Shown: positions 1 through 9,375 of the stretch, piece by piece
Layout: each line of letters opens with the position of its first letter
Position numbering within the stretch: position 1 is the first letter of the stretch
Source: Ypsolopha sequella
Taxonomy: Eukaryota > Arthropoda > Insecta > Lepidoptera > Ypsolophidae
NCBI GenBank assembly: GCA_934047225.1
Contig: CAKOHE010000085.1
Coordinates: forward strand, 1-64,000
DNA length: 64,000 nt
Direction: 5' to 3'
The notes under the pieces: model-generated
Seen by the model: the letters and a program-made list of their open reading frames with translations, nothing else
Told to the model about the DNA's origin: nothing
Database searches by the model: none
Translations under genes and position numbers: made by a program

Positions 1-1
1 T

Positions 2-790
2 CCGTTCAAGGGATCAGAACTGATACGTTCGGAGTTGTTTGGTGCAGGAGGGTCGAAGGATGTGTCTGCAAGAACAATTAGACGGAGACTATGTGAGGCA
101 AACTTGTACGGAAGAGTGTCTCGAAAGGTGCCACTTTTGAAAAAGCAAAATGCTAAGGCAAGATTAGCGTTTGCTAAAAAATATCAACACTGGACTGAAC
201 GAGAGTGGAAACAAGTGCTCTTTTCTGATGAAACAAAAATTAATATGATTAATTCTGATGGAAAACAATATGTTAGGCGCCCCCCAAACGAAGAAATGGA
301 TCCAAAGTATACCAAGAAAGTAGTCAAACATGGGGGCGGAAAAATCAAAGTGTGGGGCTGCTTTTCAGGACTTGGTGTAGGACCTGTCAGGAAAATAGAA
401 GGCAACATAGATAAATTCGGGTACAAGAATATTTTAGAACAAGCCATGCTGCCCTACGCCGAGCAAAATTTATCGGTCATTTGGACTTTCCAACAGGATA
501 ATGATCCGAAACACACTGCAAAAATAGTAAAAGACTTCTTAAGGAACCAGTGCGTGACAGTTTTGGTTTGGCCCCCTTACAGCCCGGATTTAAATCCCAT
601 AGAAAATTTGTGGTACCAGGTGAAGAAGACAGTGGCGACAAACCGGACATCGAACGTCGATCAACTTTACACAGCCTTTACAGAAGCATGGGAGCAAATT
701 CCGGTAGGAGCTTGTACAAAATTGATCGCTTCCATGTCCAACAGATGTCGTGCTGTAATTTCTGCCAAAGGACATGCGACCAAATATTGA
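2..790 (+). CDS. Tc1-family DD34E transposase, C-terminal portion
   Basis: This is the DDE nuclease that cuts and reinserts a Tc1 element. The frame is open from the window edge through 790; the TTG at 35 is not a real start, so the N-terminal paired-like HTH is only partly present (the ISARTIRRRL-type end of the HTH is visible). Catalytic motifs are all present: first Asp in SDETKIN, second Asp in FQQDNDPKHTA, and Glu in SPDLNPIENLW. Exactly 34 residues separate the second Asp from the Glu, giving DD34E. No stop or frameshift interrupts the visible part, so the copy may be young. The missing N-terminus means intactness of the whole protein cannot be judged. Confidence 0.9.
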   Translation, partial: PFKGSELIRSELFGAGGSKDVSARTIRRRLCEANLYGRVSRKVPLLKKQNAKARLAFAKKYQHWTEREWKQVLFSDETKINMINSDGKQYVRRPPNEEMDPKYTKKVVKHGGGKIKVWGCFSGLGVGPVRKIEGNIDKFGYKNILEQAMLPYAEQNLSVIWTFQQDNDPKHTAKIVKDFLRNQCVTVLVWPPYSPDLNPIENLWYQVKKTVATNRTSNVDQLYTAFTEAWEQIPVGACTKLIASMSNRCRAVISAKGHATKY

Positions 791-888
791 TACGTACTGG
801 AATGTTTTATAAATTTGTTGGGAATTTTTTGTAATAAAGATAATTTTAAATAACAACAATATTTTTTTTATTTCTTCTAAGCAAATGG

Positions 889-1135
889 AGTGTCTTTAAT
901 TATATGGCCATATCTCTGTTAAGTTTATACTGCTTGCAATTAGGATAAACCGAATAAAAAATTAGGAACAGACGAATGTTGTTGATAATATTTCGTTTTA
1001 ACACTACACAATACCTACACAAATATATTTAAATTGTGTAGCAAGTTCCAATGGTAGTCTGATAAAAAATATAGAGAGGAATAGCTTAGTTATTTTAATA
1101 TGATTTAAGTGTCTGTAATTATGTGACCACTACTG
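889..1135 (+). repeat. Tc1 right terminal repeat with inner and outer direct repeats (IR/DR layout)
   Basis: A 21-nt motif beginning AGTGTCT occurs at 889-909 and again at 1108-1128 in the same orientation, matching at 18 of 21 positions. The outer copy runs into the element terminus at 1135. Two transposase-binding direct repeats about 220 bp apart within one long inverted repeat is the IR/DR arrangement known from Sleeping Beauty-type Tc1 elements. Confidence 0.7.
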
Positions 1136-1483
1136 TATATATATATATATATATTTTTTTTATGTTCATATATATTTTTTTTGTTATCTTATTTTTTTAC
1201 ATAGTTTTATTTGTTAACTTTACACATATATTCATATTCATATTCATATGACGCTACTTATATTAACATGGACTGAGGAGCCCCCCGAGACTATTTTGCT
1301 TATCTACATAACAGTTTTCTAATTTTAACATTAAATCAATTAAATAATACAAAATAATCTAATAATTTCAATTCAATTAAGACATTAAAATATATAAATT
1401 CAATAAATTCAATTCGTATTACAATTTCAAATAACAATAATTAAAACAATTTTCATTAATACTAATATATAAAATCTTAAATC

Positions 1484-2165
1484 CTATTTATTTCTTTTGG
1501 ACGCACATCTTACTACCGCGTCTAAGTATTTAAGGAGAGCATCCCTCTGCTCTCCATCTGCTATTATCTCCGGCAGCTTTTCTTTCTTAAATGTAGTGTC
1601 AATTACCATCTTTAGGTTAGCCCTCCACAAACCGAACCTCGGACAATCAAAAATTATGTGCCATATCGTTTCCTCCACCTCAGGATCACATACGCAAGCA
1701 GGACTGTCCTTCAGTTTGAATCTGTGCAGGTACGACGCAAAACCTCCATACCCTGTGAGGGCTTGTACGATCGGGGGAGTTAACTTGACCTTCCTTATGA
1801 TGCTATGTGCTAGAGCCACATCTGGTAGGAAGGCCTTTGTAACTCCCCCCGTACTTGTGGAGTCGTACCTGCACTGCCACTTCAGGACAGTTCCCTCCCG
1901 TATGGTCCTTTTGATATAGGAGGTGGGGATGGCATCATAATCGGCCGAGGACTTTTTGTGGAGGGCAGCGTCTTTAGCCAGCTCGTCCGCGCGTTCGTTT
2001 CCAGGCGTGCCAACGTGTGCCCTCAGCCAGAACAGTCTCACGTCACGGCCCTCCCGCCGGATGTCATGCACGCATCGCTCAATGCTGTGTGCCAGGGGAT
2101 GAAATACCTCCTGGCTTCGGAGCAGGTCCAACGATGATCTGGAGTAGCTCAGAATGTTTACGAGT
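1484..2165 (-). pseudogene. R1-clade LINE ORF2, C-terminal fragment (RNase H and zinc knuckle)
   Basis: This is the 3' end of a non-LTR retrotransposon ORF2 on the minus strand. The RNase H end is visible as FWLRAHVGTPGNERADELAK, followed about 100 residues later by a CCHC-type knuckle (CVCDPEVEETIWHIIFDC). The frame extends upstream of 2131 to about 2165, where the RNase H motif expected as SDSRSS reads SYSRSS, so an active-site Asp is lost. The RT and endonuclease domains are absent; the copy is 5'-truncated. AT-rich sequence from 1484 down to about 1200 is probably its 3' UTR. RNase H with the GTPGNERAD signature suggests the R1/TRAS group; the clade is inferred from memory. Confidence 0.75.
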
Positions 2166-2232
2166 GACTCGTATCACCATAAAGGTTCCTTTTGTACCTT
2201 TTTTTAGGTACTACGGAACCCAAAAAAGTTAT
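2166..2232 (+). repeat. 3' tail of a dispersed retroposon (GGAACCC-A tail)
   Basis: The segment carries CACCATAAAGGTTCC, then a hairpin closing at CGGAACCC and an A-rich tail. A near copy is at 39300-39393 and a more diverged one at 4801-4886. The stem GGTTCC/GGAACC is conserved. I recall this as a common 3' end of lepidopteran SINE/LINE copies. It directly abuts the 5'-truncated LINE, which may have inserted into it. Confidence 0.5.
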
Positions 2233-2784
2233 TGCCCTTTACATAACCAATTCTATACAAATTTATTCACCATGAAAATAGGGTACTTTTAGTTGTCTGA
2301 GAAACTTGAAATTTCGTTCACAGGTAGATATTTTATATTATAATTATAACACACGCATAAAAAAAACTACCCATATATTAAATTATTTGAGAAGTTATAA
2401 ACTACCAACTTAATTAGACCCTTTAGATACATAGAATTGAATAGATCGTAAGTGTCAAGTTAACTTAGTTCTTCATAACTGCAAATGGAATAAGTTCATG
2501 TTTTAACGGTAGATATTCAATACGGAACTCTTATATCTTTGGTTTTGACGACAAAAACTTTGCTTTTTCGCTTGTTTGCATGATGCATCTTGCAAACGAA
2601 TGAACATTAAAATTTCCCTGACTCTGCTGATGAATCACCACGGATGTTCACATCTTCTGACCATGTCAGTGTATTAATGTACTTTACTATATATCATACT
2701 TGCTCTATTTCTGTTGCGGGTGTATAGTGCGACAAGGTTCTTTTGGTGCGTAGATGACAGGGGGGCGCAGCTGTGAAACAAGGG

Positions 2785-3258
2785 TTAAGGCCCTTAATAT
2801 CGCCAAATGGGTACTTTCTAAAGCCTACTCCTCTTTTATGGCCAAACCAAAAATATTGAAAAAATGTATTATGGATTATCAACTCTAGGATAACATATGC
2901 AACATTTTTCTTTTTCGTACCACCAAAACTTCTACATGAAAAATTGTTTTAACTAAATGGTGTTTTTTTGGCTTGAATTCCCTACTGCTCCTAAGCGGCT
3001 TAGGCGATTTAATTCATGTATGCTTTGATAAATAGATAAACTTGATAGCTATAAATATAACATAGAATTATTCAATCGAACAATCACGTCCATGTGAAAA
3101 GTATTATTTTCTCCTATTTTGCCCTATCAAGGACGCAGCGAGCGTCGTAACAGCCACCACGCATTGTGCACTGATATGAACGTTATTTCAATGTAATTTC
3201 CGTTGATATTCGTACAGACAAACATCGAGCTGCTAATTTGGCGACGGTAATCGCCTTA
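2785..3258 (+). repeat. Unidentified dispersed repeat, copy 1
   Basis: About 470 bp match 12621-13087 in the same orientation with scattered substitutions and small indels. The shared block starts near AAGGCCCTTA, includes AACGCAGCGAGCGTCGTAAC and ends near GGTAATCGCCTTAA. There is no convincing ORF and no obvious terminal inverted repeat. Sequence on both sides differs between the copies, so the block is a mobile or formerly mobile unit of unknown class. Confidence 0.7.
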
Positions 3259-3953
3259 AGTTTTAAAGGACAGCGGCATTAGTTCTGATTTTGGCCGCAA
3301 CCGAGCCACGCGCCAAAAATCCCTTGTCGCACTGTACTCACAACTGTATGTCTGAATATTATGTGCCTCTGTCAGCTGCACAAAAATAACCCTTTATCCT
3401 TCCCGTATAAAATTCATCAAATATGTAACCCCTGGAATTAGGGAATTGAACCTCTATATTTCGCTAATAAAGCACATGTTTGCACGGTGCTATAAATGAC
3501 TCGTACCATGAAAATGTAGATTTGCGCAACTGCGTATGTAGTGGTGCAAGTATAAATGTGTGAATATTTCCACCCTCTACGAAGAGGGTGAGCCACCCCT
3601 GCTAATACGATTGGAAACTTTAGGGATGTGTGTAGCCGAATCGAGTTCTTTGCTAAGCTAGTAATGAGTTACTGGAAATCAGAAATCGTTTAACGGTCTG
3701 GTAAACTCGCTATTAGAAAGGCAGGTAGCTATTGAAGGTTCTATTTACATAAATGGAATTCGGATTATGAAATGAGTATGATAACCTTCAGTGTATCAAT
3801 ATTGTTAACAGACTCACGAGATCCGTTTATCTTGATAAACAACACCTGAGTCAGATAAACAGAGGCTACGTATCGTATCAAAGTCACATACTTACAATAT
3901 TTTTGAAAGATCTATCCAACGATACCCCACACCATGGGATAGACGAGAAAAAA

Positions 3954-4737
3954 AAATATCGCTACTTTACGTGTAAGAAGGGTACACTAAAAATATCGCT
4001 ACTTTACGTGTAAGAAGGGTACATTCAAATTCAAATTCAAATTCAAATAGTTTATTTTGCAAAGCCGGTATAGATAAATACACTTTTTACACGTCAAATT
4101 TAATCTAATAAAGAAAATATATGTAATAAAATAATAAATGTACATGAACTAAATTAAAGGTTTATTTAATTTATGTAGCAATATATTTACGATTAAAATG
4201 ATAGGTAAAATATATATTATACAAGGTAAAATCCAATCAGCCGCCCGAACCCATACCGGAGAACACTAAAAAATATCGCTACTTTACGTGTAAGAAGGGT
4301 ACACTAAAATATCGCTACTTTACGTGTAAGAAGGGTACACTAAAATATCGCTACTTTACGTGTAAGAAGGGTACACTAAAATATCGCTACTTTACGTGTA
4401 AGTAGGGTACACTAAAATATCGCTACTTTACGTGTAAGTAGGGTACACTAAAATATCGCTACTTAGGTGTAAGAAGGGTACACTAAAATATCGCTACTTA
4501 GGTGTAAGAAGGGTACACTAAAATATCGCTACTTTACGTGTAAGTAGGGTACACTAAAATATCGCTACTTTACGTGTAAGAAGGGTACACTAAAATATCG
4601 CTACTTAGGTGTAAGAAGGGTACACTAAAATATCGCTACTTTACGTGTAAGAAGGGTACACTAAAATATCGCTACTTTACGTGTAAGAAGGGTACACTAA
4701 AATATCGCTACTTAGGTGTAAGAAGGGTACACTAAAA
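3954..4737 (+). repeat. 36-bp minisatellite, about 15 units
   Basis: The unit contains ATATCGCTAC, TTTACGTGTAAG and AAGGGTACACTAAA. Two units lie at 3954-4023 and thirteen at 4263-4737. A 35-bp variant reads CTTAGGTGTAAG and a substitution variant reads GTAAGTAGGG; the variants are interspersed. The array is split by a LINE fragment (4024-4262) and is followed at 4801-4886 by a retroposon tail, so it may be the internal repeat of a larger retroposon. Confidence 0.9.
4024..4262 (-). mobile_element. LINE 3' end inserted in the 36-bp minisatellite
   Basis: Read on the minus strand, the fragment ends with AATAAACTA and then four TTTGAA repeats, a microsatellite-type tail like that of some CR1-group LINEs. 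Both sides are minisatellite sequence, and ACA is present at both junctions as a short target duplication. No coding sequence is left. Confidence 0.6.
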
Positions 4738-4800
4738 CAATTTTTTTTCAAGATTTTGTTTTACCATTTTGTTGGCGTGAAGTACTAAGAGTCTCTGAGC

Positions 4801-4886
4801 TAAGCCACGGATAGACAGACGGACAGACAACGAACGAACATGGTGAAACTATAAGGGTTTCTTGTTGACTACGGAGCCCTAAAAAT
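4801..4886 (+). repeat. Diverged copy of the dispersed retroposon tail
   Basis: It shows the order GACAGACGGACAGACAACG, a CTATAAGGGTTTC block, then ACGGAGCCCTAAAAA. This matches the arrangement at 39300-39393 with substitutions. Confidence 0.5.
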
Positions 4887-6337
4887 GACAATTGTTGGTG
4901 GAGAGAGGGTTATCCTTATATTCGCTATCTTTTTATGGGTGATATATTCTCAACATAAGTACACCTTTATTGTATATTTTCCTGGTAAGAACCCCATATT
5001 TCCTTCAAAGGACATAACAAACATTTTATGTTTGTGTTACTATCTTGAATTATTGTAGTTGGTTTGTCCGTTTTAATTAAAGTAAATAAATAAATAAATA
5101 AATAAATAAAATAAATAAATAACGGAGGACGGCAAGTAAAGGAATAGCCTTAAGAGGAGGCCTTCCTTTTTCAACAGTTTTTGAATGATTGTACTGAATG
5201 AATCTACCACAGACGCAATGAATATGAAACGTTATTATATGTTTATGGTTTTTTCACACCTTTATCTTGCCTTTGTATGTAGCGTTACCTAATTGGAAAA
5301 CTTTCGCCCGATAGATTTTGTTTTTGAAAATAGTCTCTTTTTGAGTGTTTTTTTGGTTTTGTGTTTAATCCGTTTGATTTTTGTGTCATATTTTACTATA
5401 AATACGAAAATCTTGTTTATTAACCATTGCAAGTTCAAAAATGACTTAAATGCAATATTGTAATTTTAGTCGATTTTAATCTTAAAATTAGACTCGTTCT
5501 AAATCGTTTCGCGCGCATTTTGGCGCACGCGATTTTCAACTTTATGAAAGTTAGTCTATTGGTTATAATTGCAAAGCGGCTGTGCGTCTATGGAAGGCCT
5601 CGTCTTAAGCACTAGCTGGATAATGCTGTTTATTGCTTATGGACTAGAAGCGCTTTGTCGGTAAGTCTACGCGATCGGGTAAAAAATCAAGACTAAAGTA
5701 GTCACAATGTAATAGGTCCGTTTTGACATATGTCATCGCAACGTATCTATGGATGTGAACCATGCAAATCGGTAACTATGTCAACCGATTCTCACGAGAA
5801 ATCGATTCAAAATATTATGAGTTTGTTATCGTTTGAAATATTTTCAAGTTTATTGGTTTTAATTTCTAGAATAAACATAATTGCCGAAGTCAACGTGAAA
5901 GAAAATATAAACAGTTCAAAAGTAAAACCTAAAGTCACAAGAAAAAAACACTAAAACAAACGGGAGCACAACGACTTCCAATATGGTGATAGAAAGATAT
6001 TTCGGGTGCTAAAACCAGCTTTTAATTTATTATTTTTTTCTCTACGAAAAGAATCTGAAATGGAAATTCTTACGTGCCAGTAATATTTTGTAATGTTGTA
6101 CTTTACTGACCTCAAATTAGATAGAGGTCTGAGCGTTGATAGATATAAAATACTGGCCAGTAAGAAAAATATGTAGGCTTCAAGATGAAAAAATTGCTCT
6201 ATGCCTTATAAAAAAAAATACTGCCATATTTCTTACCAGCCAATCTGTCTATTGATAGGATGATTTATGGAAAACTGCCTGTAAACCAATTCATTAATAA
6301 AAAAAAATGGGACTTTAAGCAATAAATGCATGTTTTT

Positions 6338-6369
<32 letters not shown>

Positions 6370-7225
6370 TGTTTTTGTAAACTATAAGTTTAAAAGCTAA
6401 GTGGTATGTAACATTATTTAGCACAATTATTATATTATATTTTTCGGTATACGCGACACCGTTACAAATACATGCAAATGTTCAAATCTAAAAAGTATAT
6501 ATTTGCAAAAAAAAAAAAGGAAATTTAAACTTGGTTTTTTGTTTACTGGTCTCACAAAAGCTAATTACAGATCATTACAATTATTTTATCAATATTAAAA
6601 CAAGTTAATTATTTTCACGTGGAATCGAATTGAGTCCGTGAAATTAGGCGATTATCTGGTTACAACACTATTATTAAGAAAAAATTGACTGAGAATGTAA
6701 CTGTTTTTGAGACATTGTGTAGTAATTCAAAATTGCATTTTATTTTGGAATATGCGTGAAAATAGTACTTGAAATATGTTCCGTGATAATTAAAAAACGT
6801 TTATTTATTTTCTTTAAACCCAATAAGTTAATAATTATTTGTTAACCGTTTCATTTATTACATGTAAAGTAATATTCTATGGTCGTTCTTATCTGTCAAA
6901 ACGGGCCTCTTATTTTGTGGCAACTGTAATTTTAATCAATAGATTTTGCTTTAAATACTTTGACCACGGCTTCGCCCGTACTGTATTTGTATTTCTCTAG
7001 TCCTATCAAATCTATCAATATTTTTAGGACTTATAATTGTATATTACACGTTTGACCTGGATCCTCTGGTTTGTGATGTTTTTGATTCTCATCAAAATTA
7101 GGTACCTATGTTTGCCTGCCGCTTCAGAATCAAAAAAAGTAAATACTGGCTGTTAAAGCTGGAATATTTATTAGATTAAAAAAGGAAACAATTTGATTAT
7201 CTTTTGTTTTTTAAATTGGAACTCT
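4887..7225. other. AT-rich stretch without a recognised gene
   Basis: The stretch holds an (AAAT)n microsatellite at 5083-5121 and a (TA)n run near 6339-6369. A 74-codon ORF at 5730-5954 (plus strand) has no motif I recognise and looks like chance or a relic. No terminal repeats were found by eye. Confidence 0.6.
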
Positions 7226-7291
7226 TTTGCCTGGAGTCTGTCGTAGAGTATTGTCGAAAATGGATAACATTGAATTGCGCGCGGTTATTAA

Positions 7292-7890
7292 CACTAGAGT
7301 AGGCGCGCCCAAATTGACTCCTGAAACGGTCGCGCGGGGTACATGTGTAGCCCATTTTGAATACAAATATTGTGGGTCATCTTTAGGTAGAATGAAAAAG
7401 TTTTTAATTTAATGAATAATCATCTTTATTTTTATCGTTTAATAATGAAAAAATAAAAAACATGAATTTTTTAGGTACTTTTTAACGAAACAATAGAATA
7501 CTTGGAATAATCAACATGAGACGCAGACGCCGCCATGATTTCCTAAAAAGATATTAATACTAAGTATATTTGTTATGGAACGGTATGTAACATGCAAAAA
7601 TTATACGAAAATGAAGTACTCTTAAAATATTAGTACAATTTTTGCATAAATAATAGGGATTTATCACATTCCTTGAACGGTCGCGCGGGCTACATACGCA
7701 GCCCATTCACTTTATTAGTCGTTCTGTTCTGAAGTCCGTGTGCTGAGGGTAGCGACACGCTACTGAGCGACGCGGGGGTCCATAGTAGAGGAATACACGG
7801 AAGAATAGCGCAGTAGTGTGACGCGTTTGAGAAAGAAGCACCAATAATATACCCTGGTCTACACCTGTAGCCCACGCGTCCACTCTAGTG
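7292..7890. mobile_element. piggyBac-like MITE inserted in the mariner gene
   Basis: TTAA stands at both edges (7288-7291 and 7891-7894), the target preferred by piggyBac elements. The termini are inverted: CACTAGAGTAGGCGCG at the left; the right end read inward is CACTAGAGTGGACGCG, matching 14 of 16. The element is 599 bp and has no transposase. Removing it with one TTAA rejoins the mariner reading frame. Three short palindromic GGGTACA/TGTAGCCC-type motifs lie at about 7336-7353, 7686-7704 and 7855-7873. Confidence 0.85.
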
Positions 7891-8096
7891 TTAAGAATCT
7901 GTGCTTGAAAAATTTCACAACGGAACGAGTAAATCAATACTTACAGGATACTTTAGGAGTAAATGCTTCACCGTATTATACAGTTGCACGTTGGAATGCC
8001 GAATTTAAACGTGAAAGAAGATTCACCAAAGATGATTCTTGCTTGGGTCACCCCGCAACGGTAGTGACCAAAGAAATGGTTAAGGCCCTACGCATC

Positions 8097-8537
8097 CTAG
8101 ATCCTGATCGTTTTTTGGTTCGATGACAACCATGGATGAAACGTTCTAAAAACAAAATGGAACTGTTGCAACTAGATCCTGATCGTTTTTTGGTTCGATG
8201 ACAACCATGGATGAAACGTTCTAAAAACAAAATGGAACTGTTGCAACTAGATCCTGATCGTTTTTTGGTTCGATGACAACCATGGATGAAACGTTCTAAA
8301 AACAAAATGGAACTGTTGCAACTAGATCCTGATCGTTTTTTGGTTCGATGACAACCATGGATGAAACGTTCTAAAAACAAAATGGAACTGTTGCAACTAG
8401 ATCCTGATCGTTTTTTGGTTCGATGACAACCATGGATGAAACGTTCTAAAAACAAAATGGAACTGTTGCAACTAGATCCTGATCGTTTTTTGGCTCGATG
8501 ACAACCATGGATGAAACGTTCTAAAAACAAAATGGAA
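8097..8537 (+). repeat. 75-bp tandem repeat, six copies, inside the mariner relic
   Basis: Units start with CTAG at 8097, 8172, 8247, 8322, 8397 and 8472, exactly 75 bp apart; the last ends about 8537. They are nearly identical (one G/C change, TTGGTTCG to TTGGCTCG, in the sixth). Each contains CCATGGATGAAACG, the remnant of the mariner TMDET motif, so the unit was amplified from transposase sequence. Because 75 is a multiple of three, a minus-strand open frame arises as a by-product. Confidence 0.95.
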
Positions 8538-9067
8538 AAGAACATCATCTCCAACCCCTAAGAAATTTAAGGCGAGTCATTCCACCGGAAAGATCATAAG
8601 CTCTCTTTTCTGGGATAGTGAAGGGGTGGTCATAATAGACTATCTCAACCATGGGTTTACTGGTATGGGCTCTTTGAATGCAGACCAAATCAAAAAATTG
8701 CGAAACGAAATTCGCGAGAAACGGCGAGGCAAACTAGCAAAAATTGTTTCATTCCATCAAGATAATGCCCGGCTCACGGGTCCGCCGTTGCTATGGCTGC
8801 AATTCGAGATGCTGACTTCGAAATATTTGAGCATCTTCCATACTCACTTGACCTTGCTCCTAGTGATTTTTATCTATTTCCAAAGTTGAAGGATTATCTG
8901 AGGGGACAGAGATTTATAAATCATGAAGCAGCAGTCGCTGCAGTACAGGAATTTTTAGGTGCTCAAGACAAAGAGTTTTTTAAAAATGAATTTTAAGTTT
9001 AGAAAAAAGATGTTCCAAGTGTATTACCAGCAACATACTCATTCTCACTTTTTATTAAACGCCCCAC

Positions 9068-9333
9068 GTATATAAGGTCTTTCAATTTAAATGGAAAGTA
9101 ATTTAGGAGGTGATTCAGTATCGTTAATACATCACATTCCACTGCAAAGTACTTTTTTTTGAAGTTCTTCGCTTGTCCATACAAACTGAGTCAGCTGATC
9201 GGACCACTTTGTACTGAGAAGACAAAAAAAAGTTCGCGCTAAAAAAAATTGCTTTGCAGTGGAATGCGATGTATCAACGATACTGAATCACCTCCTAAAT
9301 TACTTTCGATTTAAATTGAAAGACCTTATATAC
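9068..9333. mobile_element. MITE with about 95-bp terminal inverted repeats
   Basis: The left arm (about 9068-9160) begins GTATATAAGGTCTTTC and includes TTTAGGAGGTGATTCAGTATC. The right arm (about 9240-9333) is its reverse complement with a few substitutions. The centre contains ATCAGCTGACTCAGTTT-type sequence on the minus strand. It lies just after the mariner relic and before the truncated LINE. The class is unknown; a TA-rich target is likely. Confidence 0.8.
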
Positions 9334-9375
9334 CTATTATAATAATGTTATAATATTTATATATATTTAGGTTTT

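Larger units (their letters stand above)
1..1135 (+). mobile_element. Tc1-type DNA transposon, right part (left end lies outside the window)
   Basis: The transposase frame runs off the left edge of the window. The right end reads ...ACTACTG and abuts a TA dinucleotide (1136-1137), so read inward the terminus is CAGTAGTGG, the usual CAGT start of Tc1 elements. An AATAAA polyadenylation signal lies at 833-838 between the stop codon and the terminal repeat. Past the TA there is a short TA microsatellite. Confidence 0.85.
7260..8996 (+). pseudogene. Mariner-family transposase, disrupted
   Basis: The mariner start MDNIELRAVI is at 7260-7289. After a 599-bp insertion the homologous frame resumes at about 7895 (LKNFTTERVNQYLQDTLG, then ARWNAEFKRERR and a D-S-C-L-G-H-P segment). 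From 8097 the middle of the gene is replaced by a 75-bp tandem array that carries a remnant of the first catalytic Asp (TTMDET) in another frame. The C-terminal half is recognisable: SSLFWDSEGVVIIDYL at about 8607, FHQDNA (second Asp) at about 8751, then, after a frameshift near 8785, SLDLAPSDFYLFPKLKDYLRGQRF with the third Asp of DD34D. The stop is at 8994-8996. Multiple frame changes make it non-functional. Neither mariner terminus was identified. Confidence 0.85.

Noticed and set aside
3954..4737. Regular 36-bp repeats resembling a CRISPR array
   Set aside because: Units are directly abutting with no unique spacers, the setting is an insect genome, and there are no cas genes.
7227..7412. 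61-codon ORF on the plus strand
   Set aside because: It is a composite of the mariner start and the left end of the piggyBac-like MITE.
8048..8554. Minus-strand 168-codon repeat ORF
   Set aside because: It is the shadow of the 75-bp array within the mariner relic.
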